Shown here piece after piece: positions 1-6,683 of a DNA stretch of 8,974 bases. The notes under the pieces are model-generated. The model saw only the letters and a program-made list of their open reading frames with translations, ran no database searches and was not told the DNA's origin. Position 1 is the first letter of the stretch. Each line of letters opens with the position of its first letter. The position numbers and the translations under genes were made by a program. The DNA is from Psychrobacter sp. (GTDB lineage Bacteria; Pseudomonadota; Gammaproteobacteria; Pseudomonadales; Moraxellaceae): contig JARIAA010000203.1 of NCBI GenBank assembly GCA_029264635.1, forward strand, positions 1 through 8,974, written 5' to 3'.

Positions 1-168
1 AATCTGACTACTGGTGAAAAAATATCTGGGCGTACTGATGAGAACGGAGTAACTGAACGGTTTTCTTCAAATAACTCTGAAAAAATTGAAGTGTATTTAA
101 ATCTTGATACACATGATGGCACAGTTGAGCTGCACGAAGTAGCCGACGATACAGTCAGTTCAAAATAA
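1..168 (+). CDS. C-terminal end of an unidentified protein (5' end outside window)
   Basis: Frame 1 is open from the left edge to a TAA at 166-168 and encodes 55 residues. It contains a GRTDENGVTERF stretch followed by a hydrophilic, acidic tail ending in VSSK. Stretches of the form G-x-T-D-x-N-G-x-T occur in small transthyretin-like beta domains, including ones attached to type VI secretion tip or effector proteins. That similarity is a weak impression from one short motif, so I assign no function. The IS630 remnant begins only 6 bases after the stop codon, so the element inserted just outside this gene and probably replaced or displaced its original downstream sequence, including any terminator. 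Confidence 0.6.
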   Translation, partial: NLTTGEKISGRTDENGVTERFSSNNSEKIEVYLNLDTHDGTVELHEVADDTVSSK

Positions 169-174
169 AAATGT

Positions 175-769
175 TATGGTCAGGGCAAATATCATAAAAT
201 AATTTGGATAAGTCATTTTCCATCCAACCTTGGCGTAGAAACTTCACTTATGCCCATTTCTTTTCCCACTCGAGCACAGCTCTTGTCTCGCGCTCAAAGC
301 CGCTTTCATCCATATAGACGATGGGATAGCCTTGCTGCATAAAATTATTAAGCTTACTTAGATATATTGCTCTTTTTATCGGACACGCTTTTGGATGTTC
401 CAAAGTCTTTTTTTTGACTGATACCAAGCCGCTTTAAGGCATGATGAATGCCTGTCTTACTATCGTTTAGACGACGTGCTCGCTCATACTGGTAATCATT
501 GAGATGCTCTTTAACATCATTGAGTAGTACGTCATCTGGTATTTTATAAGGTTTGGTTTGCCTGGTTGTTTTGCTATGAACACGTCTCTTCCAGTTCTGT
601 ATAGTAGTGGGGCTAAGATTATAAAACTTCGCCGCTTGAGCAAAGGTCATACCATCATCTATACTTTTAAGAACTTGTCTGCGAAAATCTAGCGAGTGAG
701 TTATGGTCTTTATGATAACAATTAGATTTGATAATTAGTTTATAACACTTTTAAATGGGCTTGACTGTA
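175..769 (-). mobile_element. Decayed IS630-family insertion sequence with internal deletion
   Basis: This is a remnant of about 595 bp, against roughly 1.0-1.2 kb usual for the family. Its ends fit IS630 rules. Both flanks show a TA dinucleotide (175-176 and 768-769), the usual duplicated target. Reading inward from each TA come two bases and then a shared GTCA, with about 8 of 12 positions matching between GTCAGGGCAAAT (left) and GTCAAGCCCATT (right, reverse complement). The outer repeats are therefore recognisable but degenerate. The interior encodes the IS630 transposase on the - strand with several lesions. The element should be unable to move by itself. Family assignment rests on the protein; the exact ends are my inference. 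Confidence 0.7.
177..704 (-). pseudogene. IS630-family transposase, broken
   Basis: The N-terminal half (704 down to about 408) reads THSLDFRRQVLK, then an HTH with SPTTIQNWKRR, then DYQYERARRL and IHHALKRLGIS, which is the typical IS630 DNA-binding region. Four lesions are visible. The expected start codon is ATA at 704-702; the first ATG is at 650. A run of eight A (415-408) puts the downstream part in another frame: with seven A the protein would continue KKTLEHPKACP and on to YPIVYMDESGF, the first catalytic Asp region (310-296). A deletion then joins DESGFERET almost directly to EKKWA, which carries the third catalytic acid, so the second catalytic Asp is lost. A TAA at 250-248 follows EKKWA, and the C-terminal residues VKFLRQGW continue in frame beyond it. 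The open frame after that runs to a TGA at 157-155, outside the element. About 150 codons are missing compared with the family. Confidence 0.85.
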
Positions 770-889
770 TCACCCTTAAGCCAGAAAAGTATTGTTAGTA
801 AGCCAAAAGCCATCAACCGCCAAACCTATCAATCTGCACCCTCAATCAAAAATACTGCATCTCCAGTCATTTTATTTCTTAAAGTATTG

Positions 890-929
890 TCTATAGTTAA
901 ATGACTATATTTATCTTTTTAACTATAGA
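890..929. promoter_or_regulatory. Perfect 12-bp inverted repeat, candidate operator
   Basis: TCTATAGTTAAA at 890-901 is mirrored exactly by TTTAACTATAGA at 918-929, with a 16-base spacer. The right arm covers the candidate -10 box and the left arm touches the candidate -35 box, so a protein bound here would control access of RNA polymerase. The nearby AraC-type gene is one candidate ligand, although that family usually binds direct rather than inverted repeats. The repeat could also form a hairpin, but no T-tract follows it, so it is not a typical terminator. Confidence 0.5.
901..929 (+). promoter_or_regulatory. Candidate sigma-70 promoter of the permease cluster
   Basis: ATGACT at 901-906 matches the -35 consensus at 4 of 6 positions and TATAGA at 924-929 matches the -10 consensus at 4 of 6, with an ideal 17-base spacer. 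Transcription would start near 936. In AT-rich DNA such matches arise easily by chance; the overlap with the inverted repeat is the main reason to list it. Confidence 0.35.
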
Positions 930-1078
930 GATATTGTAGTAATAACACCTTTTTACAGGACGTAAAAGGCATGGTGTGACTACTGTCAACGAATTAAAAG
1001 TCTTTGCCGCTAATTATGTTTAGCCGGTAGGCGATTATGACGACGGTACAACCAATAGACTATCATAAGGAGTGTGAT

Positions 1079-2464
1079 ATGGCGGGTGTAATACAACCAA
1101 AGAATAAAGGGCATGACATCTCTGCCACCCCTTCTGATCCTAACCAAGAGTTGGTATCAGATGCAGATCGTGCTTCGAGAGGCTCTCTAACGATGGCTTG
1201 GTGGGGCGTTTGCAGTGCCATGTTTTACTTAGTCATTGGTATTGCAATGGCAGAGAATTATGGGACTAAGAACGCGATTATTGGCTTATTGATAAGCTGC
1301 GTCGCTTACGGAATCATCAATGGAATCATCACTCGCTATGCCATTCATACAGGCATGTCAGTGGCCTTGTTTTCTCGCGTATTATTCGGTCATAAAGGCG
1401 CAGCTTTAGCGACACTCATATTTTTTGCTACAGCTATGTACTACGCGGTGTTTGAAGGCTCTGTCATTGCCGTCACTTTCAGCCAAACTTACCCCTCTGT
1501 CCCTTACTGGATCGCCGCTTTAATCGTAGTGGCTTATAGTGTGCCTATGATTATGGGCAGTGTGCAAAACTGGCTAGACAAACTAAATGGTGTGCTCTTG
1601 CCGTTTTATATTATCGGGCTTATCGCGGCGGTCGTCATGGCGACCAATGAGTACGGTTATAGTAGCGCTTGGCTGTCTTTGGGGCCTAAAGAGGCACTGC
1701 CTTTTGGCTGGTGGAACGTTGCCGTATATTACATGGGCATATGGGTATTGATGATGTATACCTTTGATTATGCGCGTTATGGCAAGCAAGAAGACAGTAA
1801 ATTCTTATCTTGGTTTAATTTCGGTATACCTTTCTATCTCGTCGCTTTTTTCTTAAGCGGTTTGGCAGGAATTTACTTAGTGAGCACTATTCCATTAGAG
1901 GGCGAGTTATCTGAAGTGTCCATCACTTTAGGACTGGTAAAATTAATGGGTGTGTTCGGCCTCATCTTTGTGGTCATTACTCAAACTCGTATTAATACGG
2001 CCAATTACTTATTAGCAACGACCAATTTACAAGCCTTCCTCAAAGATACTATCAATATTAAGGTTCCAAAATTCGTTGGTGCTTTATTGATTGGTACTTT
2101 TATTTTCGTCCTTATGCTGCTCGATGTATTTGCCTATCTGTTACAAGCGCTTGCTTATCAAGGCGTGTTTGTGGTGGCTTGGGTGGCTATTGCCCTAACC
2201 CATATTCTTTATCCTAAACGAGAAGACATCTTTGGTGCTGTTCCTGTCATCGACCCGCAGCGCTTGCCAGCATTTGATAAGTCAGGATTAGTCGCTTGGA
2301 TAGCAGCCTCAATCGTCGGAATTGTGCTCATGAATTTGGGTGGTAGCTGGGTCAATTGGTATGCGACTTTAACTTTTATTACGGCGACTGTTCTGTACGC
2401 GATATTGATGCCCAAAGATCAGCAGCACGTTTTAAAACTCTCGTCAGAAACAACGACTGGCTAA
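1079..2464 (+). CDS. NCS1-family permease (cytosine/purine/hydantoin type)
   Basis: This is an inner-membrane transporter of the nucleobase:cation symporter-1 family, 461 residues with about 12 hydrophobic segments. The cytoplasmic N-terminus leads into SLTMAWWGVCSAMFYLVIG, the usual first helix, followed by GIINGIITRYAIHTGMSVALFSRVLFG. A later TQTRINTANYLLATTNLQAF segment matches the region of the family that lines the substrate site. I chose the ATG at 1079 because AAGGAG (1067-1072) lies 6 bases before it, the same arrangement as at hyuB; the frame is also open from an ATG at 1037, which would add 14 residues but has only a weak site before it. Being first in a row with hyuB and hyuA, it probably imports their substrate. 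Family is clear; whether the cargo is a hydantoin, a pyrimidine or another cyclic amide is not. Confidence 0.9.
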   Translation: MAGVIQPKNKGHDISATPSDPNQELVSDADRASRGSLTMAWWGVCSAMFYLVIGIAMAENYGTKNAIIGLLISCVAYGIINGIITRYAIHTGMSVALFSRVLFGHKGAALATLIFFATAMYYAVFEGSVIAVTFSQTYPSVPYWIAALIVVAYSVPMIMGSVQNWLDKLNGVLLPFYIIGLIAAVVMATNEYGYSSAWLSLGPKEALPFGWWNVAVYYMGIWVLMMYTFDYARYGKQEDSKFLSWFNFGIPFYLVAFFLSGLAGIYLVSTIPLEGELSEVSITLGLVKLMGVFGLIFVVITQTRINTANYLLATTNLQAFLKDTINIKVPKFVGALLIGTFIFVLMLLDVFAYLLQALAYQGVFVVAWVAIALTHILYPKREDIFGAVPVIDPQRLPAFDKSGLVAWIAASIVGIVLMNLGGSWVNWYATLTFITATVLYAILMPKDQQHVLKLSSETTTG

Positions 2465-2480
2465 ATAAATAAGATGAAAA

Positions 2481-2511
2481 GTGCGCTCACAGTCAAATAC
2501 TGTACTCGCAT
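2481..2511 (+). other. Intercistronic hairpin between permease and hyuB
   Basis: GTGCG (2481-2485) pairs with CGCAT (2507-2511, one G-U pair). After a 3x3 internal loop, ACAGT (2489-2493) pairs with ACTGT (2499-2503) around a 5-base loop. No run of T follows, so it is unlikely to stop transcription completely. It may protect the permease mRNA or lower read-through into hyuB. This is a hand-drawn fold with no energy calculated. Confidence 0.35.
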
Positions 2512-2569
2512 AGTCCATTTATTTACAGTGCGCGTTGCTATAGTAAAGTCAGTGCGATAATAAGATTAC

Positions 2570-2575
2570 AAGGAG
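2570..2575 (+). promoter_or_regulatory. Strong ribosome binding site of hyuB
   Basis: AAGGAG lies 6 bases before the ATG at 2582. The longer block AAGGAGTG is shared with the permease site at 1067-1074. It fixes the hyuB start and supports internal start choice in the permease. Confidence 0.75.
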
Positions 2576-2581
2576 TGAATC

Positions 2582-3712
2582 ATGAATCATACTAACGATG
2601 CCTCGACCAAAGCTTCAACTACGGCCCTCGACCCTATCACCTTATCTGTTGTTCGCGGCGCGTTAGAAACCGCGCAACGCGAGATGACACTTACCTTAGA
2701 AAAAACAGCACGCTCTAGTGTGTTTAACCTAGCTCACGATTATAGTAATGCGCTGTTTGATCATCTACCTGAGATGATATTACAAGGTCAAGATATTCCT
2801 ATCCATCTAGGCTCATTGATGCCAGCTATGAAAGCGGTAGCAGGATTTTATGGCGATGATATCCATGAAGGCGACATTATTTATCACAATGATCCTGTCG
2901 TCATGGGCAGTCATATTTTAGATTGTTGTATGTATAAGCCCGTATTTTATGAAGGCGAATTGGTTTTTTGGACGGTATGCAAAGGCCATGTTACCGACAT
3001 TGGTGGCCCTGTACCTGCTGGTTATAATCCAGACGCTAAAGAAATTTATGCCGAAGGTTTGCGCATTCCGCCGATTAAAATATGGGAAAAGGGCGTTAGA
3101 CGTAACGACGTTATCAACCTTATTCATAGCAATATGCGTTCACGTCGCAATCAAGAAGGCGATTTGAATGCCCAGTACGGTGCTTGCGCGGTTGGTGAGC
3201 GCAACATGATTGCCTTGCTAGACAAATATGGCGTAGAGACAGTTCGTGCAGCGATTGAAGAGCTGAAAAATATGGCGGATAGGCATATGCGCTCGCTTAT
3301 CGAATCGCTGAACGATGGCGAGTATCATGGCGAGGCCGTTCTGGAAGATTCAGGACACGGTCTTGGCGATTTGACCATCACTGCAGATATCACTATCAAA
3401 GGCAGTGATGTCCATATCAAGATAGGCAGTCCGCCACAAGTCCCTTACTTTATTAACTCTTATGCTGGCAACTCAATGTCAGGCGTCTTGCTTGGACTTA
3501 TGATGTTCGCGCAAGTAGACCCTCCCTATAACGAAGGTCTGTATCGCTGCGTCACCGTCGATTTAGGTGAGCATGGCACGCTATGTAATGCCAAAGAACC
3601 TGCGCCTCATGTCAACTGTACCACCACACCGATGGAAACACTGACAGATGCGGTGCGTAAAGCGTTAGAAGACGACGCACCAGAGCGTGTAACGGCCTCG
3701 TGGGGACATTAA
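2582..3712 (+). CDS. HyuB N-terminal part, as actually open (376 aa)
   Basis: This is the portion a ribosome would make if the TAA is obeyed. It opens with ALDPITLSVVRGALETAQREM, the standard HyuB entry segment. Likely active-site or metal-ligand motifs follow: HNDPVVMGSHILD (102-114) and CKGHVTDIGGPVPAG (133-147), both rich in conserved His and Asp, then HSNMR (182-186), SGHG (257-260) and a Gly/Ser-rich YAGNSMSG segment (294-301). It ends at PERVTASWGH. Ligand roles are inferred from conservation in the family as I know it. Without the C-terminal third the fold should be incomplete and the product probably unstable or inactive. Confidence 0.7.
   Translation: MNHTNDASTKASTTALDPITLSVVRGALETAQREMTLTLEKTARSSVFNLAHDYSNALFDHLPEMILQGQDIPIHLGSLMPAMKAVAGFYGDDIHEGDIIYHNDPVVMGSHILDCCMYKPVFYEGELVFWTVCKGHVTDIGGPVPAGYNPDAKEIYAEGLRIPPIKIWEKGVRRNDVINLIHSNMRSRRNQEGDLNAQYGACAVGERNMIALLDKYGVETVRAAIEELKNMADRHMRSLIESLNDGEYHGEAVLEDSGHGLGDLTITADITIKGSDVHIKIGSPPQVPYFINSYAGNSMSGVLLGLMMFAQVDPPYNEGLYRCVTVDLGEHGTLCNAKEPAPHVNCTTTPMETLTDAVRKALEDDAPERVTASWGH
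3710..3712 (+). other. Premature in-frame TAA in hyuB
   Basis: This single codon separates SWGH from SGVNIAGIDP in one continuous frame. It is one base change from CAA, GAA, AAA, TTA, TCA, TAC or TAT. The next base is T, a context usually favouring efficient termination in bacteria, which argues against ordinary read-through. Confidence 0.85.
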
Positions 3713-3766
3713 TCAGGGGTCAACATCGCCGGTATTGATCCAAAAACGGGTGAGCAATATGTCACC

Positions 3767-4363
3767 ATGGTACTTGCGTCGATAATTTCGGGAGCAGGCG
3801 CGACTCAGCAAATGGATGGCTGGCATGCTTGTGGGCCTTTGTGCTGCTTTGGCGCATTAAGCTCAGGGGATATCGAGTTATTAGAGTACCAATACCCTAT
3901 CGTCATTCATAAGTATGGATTGGCAGAAGACAGTGGCGGCGCTGGTCGATTGCGCGGCGGCTGCGGTACAGTTTGGGAAGTTGAGCCACTCGATCATACC
4001 ATGACGGTGGTTGCTTTCGGTGAAGGGCGTCATATCCCAACCATGGGTGCAGGCGGTGCTGAGCAAATCTCACCAGAGCTTAAGTTAGGCAAATTAGAAG
4101 TGTTCCGTGAAGGCGGTACCACTGATACTCATCTTCACAATACCGTGATTGAGATAAAGGCGGGAGAACGCGCCCGCAATACCAACCCTGGTGGCGGTGG
4201 TTTTGGTAGCTCCTTTGAGCGCGAACCTGAAGCGGTGCTACGCGACGTCATAGAAGGCATTGTGTCCATACCGTCGGCGGCTAAAGAATATGGTGTGGTT
4301 ATCAGTACTGACTTTCAATTAGACCAAAACGCTACTGATGCGTTACGTAGAGACGTGGCTTAG
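3767..4363 (+). CDS. HyuB C-terminal part (198 aa from first ATG)
   Basis: This is the orphaned C-terminal third of the beta subunit. It includes SGAGATQQMDGWHACGP, IHKYGLAEDSGGAGRLRGG, and the glycine-rich NPGGGGFG near the end, all characteristic of HyuB tails, and it stops at TAG 4361-4363. Coding actually starts directly after the TAA at 3710-3712, 18 codons before this ATG. The ATG lies within conserved sequence and no convincing ribosome binding site precedes it (CGGGTGAG at 3747-3754 is weak), so separate production is unlikely. Retained conservation across all 198 residues points to a very recent break. Confidence 0.5.
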   Translation: MVLASIISGAGATQQMDGWHACGPLCCFGALSSGDIELLEYQYPIVIHKYGLAEDSGGAGRLRGGCGTVWEVEPLDHTMTVVAFGEGRHIPTMGAGGAEQISPELKLGKLEVFREGGTTDTHLHNTVIEIKAGERARNTNPGGGGFGSSFEREPEAVLRDVIEGIVSIPSAAKEYGVVISTDFQLDQNATDALRRDVA

Positions 4364-4393
4364 TGAGTACAGGAACGTACTGACTGCTAATAA

Positions 4394-4417
4394 GGCACTG
4401 GTTTTTATGACAGTGCC
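4394..4417 (+). other. Intercistronic hairpin between hyuB and hyuA
   Basis: GGCACTG (4394-4400) and CAGTGCC (4411-4417) form a perfect 7-bp stem with a 10-base loop. It lies 33 bases before the hyuA start and is not followed by a T-run. A second short pair, AGTAC/GTACT (4366-4370 and 4377-4381), precedes it. Possible roles are mRNA stabilisation or modulation of hyuA translation. Confidence 0.4.
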
Positions 4418-4450
4418 ATTGATACAGTATAAAAAGTTTAAGGATGACTT

Positions 4451-6532
4451 ATGAGTTATGAATTTCGGTTAGGCGTAGATGCAGGCGGTACTTTTACTGA
4501 TTTTGTATTAGCTGAAAAAGGCGGAGACATACACCTGTTTAAAGCGCCCTCTACCCCAGAGGATGGGACTAAAGCGATCGCTAACGGATTGCAGCAAATC
4601 TCTGAGCAGTTTAATCGGCCCATAACAGAGATTATCCAAGCTTGCGATTTATGTATTAACGGTACGACGGTTGCCCTAAACGCTTTAATTCAAATGAAAG
4701 GCGTGAAAGTAGGACTACTTTGTACTAAAGGTCATGAAGACAGCATTGAGATTCGTTTAGGTCACAAAGAAGAAGGTCACCGCTATGATGCCAGCTACCC
4801 GCCAGCGCCGCAAATAGCGCCGCGAGACTTGCGCTTTCCTATCCGCGGAAGGATACTGGCCGATGGGACTGAGCGCGAAGCGCTTAATGAAGACGATATT
4901 TTAGCAGCCATAAAAGAGCTAAAACGTCAAAATATCAAAAGCGTCGCTATCTCTTTTGTGTGGTCAATACGTGATACCAAACACGAGCAGCGCGCAAAAG
5001 CGCTGGTACAGCAGCACATGCCAGATGCCTTTGTGTGCTGCGGTAGTGAGGTCTATCCGCAGATTAAAGAGTATACGCGCACCTCGACGACCCTCGTTAA
5101 TGCGTATTTAAGCCCAATCATGTCCTCTTATGTTTATAAGATAGACGATTATTTTAAGCAACTGGGCGCTGATCAACCCGTACGTTACTTCCAATCTAAT
5201 GGTGGTCTTGCATTAGGTGAAGTCATGAAAGAGCGTGCGGTTAACGCCATTAACTCAGGACCTGCCTCTGCCCCGCAAGCTGGATTGTATATCGCTGAAC
5301 CTTTCGGTATCAATAACGTCATTACCGTCGATATGGGCGGCACCTCGTTTGATATTACTTTGGCAAAAGATGGCAAAACCAGTCTGAACCGCGATATTGA
5401 TTTTTTGCGTAATCGTATTGGCGTTCCGATGATTCACGTTGAAACATTAGGCGCCGGTGGTGGCTCTATCGGTCATATTAATAATTTTGGTATGTTAGAA
5501 GTCGGCCCACAAAGTGCAGGCGCAACGCCAGGTCCTGCGTGCTATGGTAAAGGTGGTACCTTACCGACAGTCACCGATGCCAACTTGATTTTAGGTTATC
5601 TACGTCCTGGTGCAGTGTTAGGCGGTATTGTCACTTTAGATGAAGATAAGGCCAAGGCCGCTATCGACGAACATATTGCACAGCCGCTAAATATCGATTT
5701 GCCACATGCAGCCTTTGGTATTAGTACTATTGTCAATCAAAACATGGCTAATGGTATTCGCCGCATTACTATTGAAAAAGGCTATGATCCGCGCGATTTT
5801 GCCTTGGTTTGTGCTGGCGGTGCCGCTGGTATGCATATCATCCCTTTGGCAGAGGAGATGGGGATTAATACGATACTTGTGCCAAAGTCCGCCTCTTGCC
5901 TATGCGCTTTTGGTCAGATTATCTCCGATGTCAAATACTCATACTTAGCCACTCAAATTATGATTATGTCTAAAGATGCCAATTTGCAGGCTTTGAATGC
6001 CACGCTTACAAGGCTTGAAAAAGAAGGTATCGAAAAGCTCAAGGAAGACGGGTTTAGTGACGATGATATAGCAGTTGAACGCGCTATGGAGATGCGTTAC
6101 GTCGGGCAAGTACACGAATGTAATGTCATCGTGCCAAACGGCAACATAGATAGTAGTGCTGCCGCAGATATCCTACAAGCCTTTCATAAACGTCATAAAG
6201 AGCTTTATACTTATGATGAGAAAGACAGTGCCGTAGAGCTTGTCAACGTAGAGGTGTCCATCATTGGCAAAGTGGTTAAACCTGAGCTGCCGACGCTCGA
6301 TGCCCAGAATGGCTCGGTTGAAAACGCGAAAGTAGATGAGCGCCAGATGATACATGATAATAGCTATCAGTGGATTCAAACACCTATTTATGATGGGACG
6401 CAATTGGGTGCAGGAGCGCTCATTAAAGGTCCTGCTTTAATTGAAGAACCCACCACGACTATTGTGATTACACCCAATTGGCAAGCGAATTTGCATTCAT
6501 CAGGTACTTATCAGTTGAGTAAAATTCAATAA
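4451..6532 (+). CDS. hyuA: Hydantoinase/oxoprolinase alpha subunit (HyuA type)
   Basis: This is the ATP-binding subunit that partners HyuB in ATP-dependent opening of a cyclic amide or imide, in the cytoplasm. The length of 693 residues is typical. The Hydant_A_N domain starts at once with GVDAGGTFTD (8-17), a phosphate-binding loop of the actin/ASKHA fold, followed by NGTTVALNAL (70-79). The main hydantoinase A domain shows SNGG (249-252), SGPA (269-272), VDMGGTSFD (293-301, second phosphate loop), ETLGAGGGSI (331-340), GPACYG (361-366) and CAGGAAG (454-460). The reading frame is undamaged. AAGGA (4440-4444) lies 6 bases before the ATG. The gene follows hyuB by 87 bases and is closed by a hairpin terminator. 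An N-methylhydantoinase, caprolactamase or related activity are all possible; no carboxylase gamma subunit is in view. Confidence 0.93.
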   Translation: MSYEFRLGVDAGGTFTDFVLAEKGGDIHLFKAPSTPEDGTKAIANGLQQISEQFNRPITEIIQACDLCINGTTVALNALIQMKGVKVGLLCTKGHEDSIEIRLGHKEEGHRYDASYPPAPQIAPRDLRFPIRGRILADGTEREALNEDDILAAIKELKRQNIKSVAISFVWSIRDTKHEQRAKALVQQHMPDAFVCCGSEVYPQIKEYTRTSTTLVNAYLSPIMSSYVYKIDDYFKQLGADQPVRYFQSNGGLALGEVMKERAVNAINSGPASAPQAGLYIAEPFGINNVITVDMGGTSFDITLAKDGKTSLNRDIDFLRNRIGVPMIHVETLGAGGGSIGHINNFGMLEVGPQSAGATPGPACYGKGGTLPTVTDANLILGYLRPGAVLGGIVTLDEDKAKAAIDEHIAQPLNIDLPHAAFGISTIVNQNMANGIRRITIEKGYDPRDFALVCAGGAAGMHIIPLAEEMGINTILVPKSASCLCAFGQIISDVKYSYLATQIMIMSKDANLQALNATLTRLEKEGIEKLKEDGFSDDDIAVERAMEMRYVGQVHECNVIVPNGNIDSSAAADILQAFHKRHKELYTYDEKDSAVELVNVEVSIIGKVVKPELPTLDAQNGSVENAKVDERQMIHDNSYQWIQTPIYDGTQLGAGALIKGPALIEEPTTTIVITPNWQANLHSSGTYQLSKIQ

Positions 6533-6571
6533 TGTGAATATACTCTGTTCTATAAATATACGTTAAATTTT

Positions 6572-6607
6572 CGCCTTTCTCTTTTTTTGGGAGAAGGGTG
6601 TTTAATC
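6572..6607 (+). terminator. Rho-independent-like terminator after hyuA
   Basis: CGCCTTTCTC (6572-6581) and GAGAAGGGTG (6591-6600) pair over 10 bp, two of them G-U, around a T-rich 9-base loop, and are followed by TTTAATCTCTTT. It begins 39 bases after the hyuA stop and should end the permease-hyuB-hyuA transcript. The T-tract is interrupted, so strength is uncertain. Confidence 0.65.
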
Positions 6608-6614
6608 TCTTTAT

Positions 6615-6647
6615 GAAAATAACCTTGAAAATAAGCGGAGAAAATAA
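6615..6647. repeat. Three direct copies of GAAAATAA upstream of the AraC-type gene
   Basis: Exact copies occur at 6615-6622, 6627-6634 and 6640-6647, stepping 12 and 13 bases. The last two extend to GAAAATAAGC. A regular step slightly over one helical turn, directly before a regulatory gene, is what an autoregulatory site may look like. AT-rich repeats also arise by chance. Confidence 0.4.
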
Positions 6648-6652
6648 GCAGC

Positions 6653-6667
6653 GGTAAATTTATTACC
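6653..6667. promoter_or_regulatory. Small inverted repeat before the AraC-type gene
   Basis: GGTAA (6653-6657) and TTACC (6663-6667) flank ATTTA. The repeat lies 8 bases before the AAGGA site at 6676-6680. It may be a small operator or a hairpin near the ribosome binding site; nothing further supports either. Confidence 0.25.
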
Positions 6668-6683
6668 TAGCATTTAAGGATGA

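Larger units (their letters stand above)
770..1078 (+). promoter_or_regulatory. Control region upstream of the permease-hyuB-hyuA cluster
   Basis: No gene is supported in these 309 bases between the IS remnant and the chosen permease start. The stretch holds a 10-base direct repeat AAAGTATTGT (786-795 and 881-890), a third related TATTGT at 932-937, a 12-bp inverted repeat and a candidate promoter, listed separately. If the promoter is right, the transcript carries a leader of about 140 bases. I looked for a riboswitch-like fold in the leader and found only a short GCTAA/TTAGC stem near 1008-1025, which I do not regard as evidence of one. Confidence 0.5.
2582..4363 (+). pseudogene. hyuB: Hydantoinase/oxoprolinase beta subunit (HyuB type), interrupted by one in-frame TAA
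   Basis: Both halves lie in the same reading frame, separated only by TAA at 3710-3712. Read through, the product is 593 positions, the normal length for HyuB-type proteins (about 560-600), with no other lesion. HyuB works with HyuA in ATP-dependent hydrolysis of cyclic amides; relatives include N-methylhydantoinase, 5-oxoprolinase halves, caprolactamase and acetophenone carboxylase. The break falls inside a conserved stretch (SWGH, stop, SGVNIAGIDP), so neither half alone should be a working subunit. No alternative start sits at the join: the next in-frame ATG is 3767 and no purine-rich site is well placed before it. The intact downstream frame means the stop is recent, a sequence error, or read through. 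hyuA starts 87 bases later. Confidence 0.85.

Noticed and set aside
408..415. Programmed -1 frameshift at the A8 run of the IS630 transposase
   Set aside because: The downstream frame that matches the transposase is +1 relative to the upstream frame, not -1, and the gene has other lesions, so an A insertion is simpler.
936..1078. Possible riboswitch (guanidine or purine type) in the permease leader
   Set aside because: I found no paired ACGR-loop hairpins and no recognisable purine-riboswitch core; only a 5-bp stem near 1008-1025 could be drawn.
2480..2556. Three copies of AGTGCG between permease and hyuB (2480, 2527, 2551)
   Set aside because: Six-base repeats at irregular spacing are expected by chance; the first is part of the hairpin stem.
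5706..5948. An open frame of 80 codons inside hyuA
   Set aside because: It lies in another phase of strongly conserved hyuA coding sequence and has no ribosome binding site of note.
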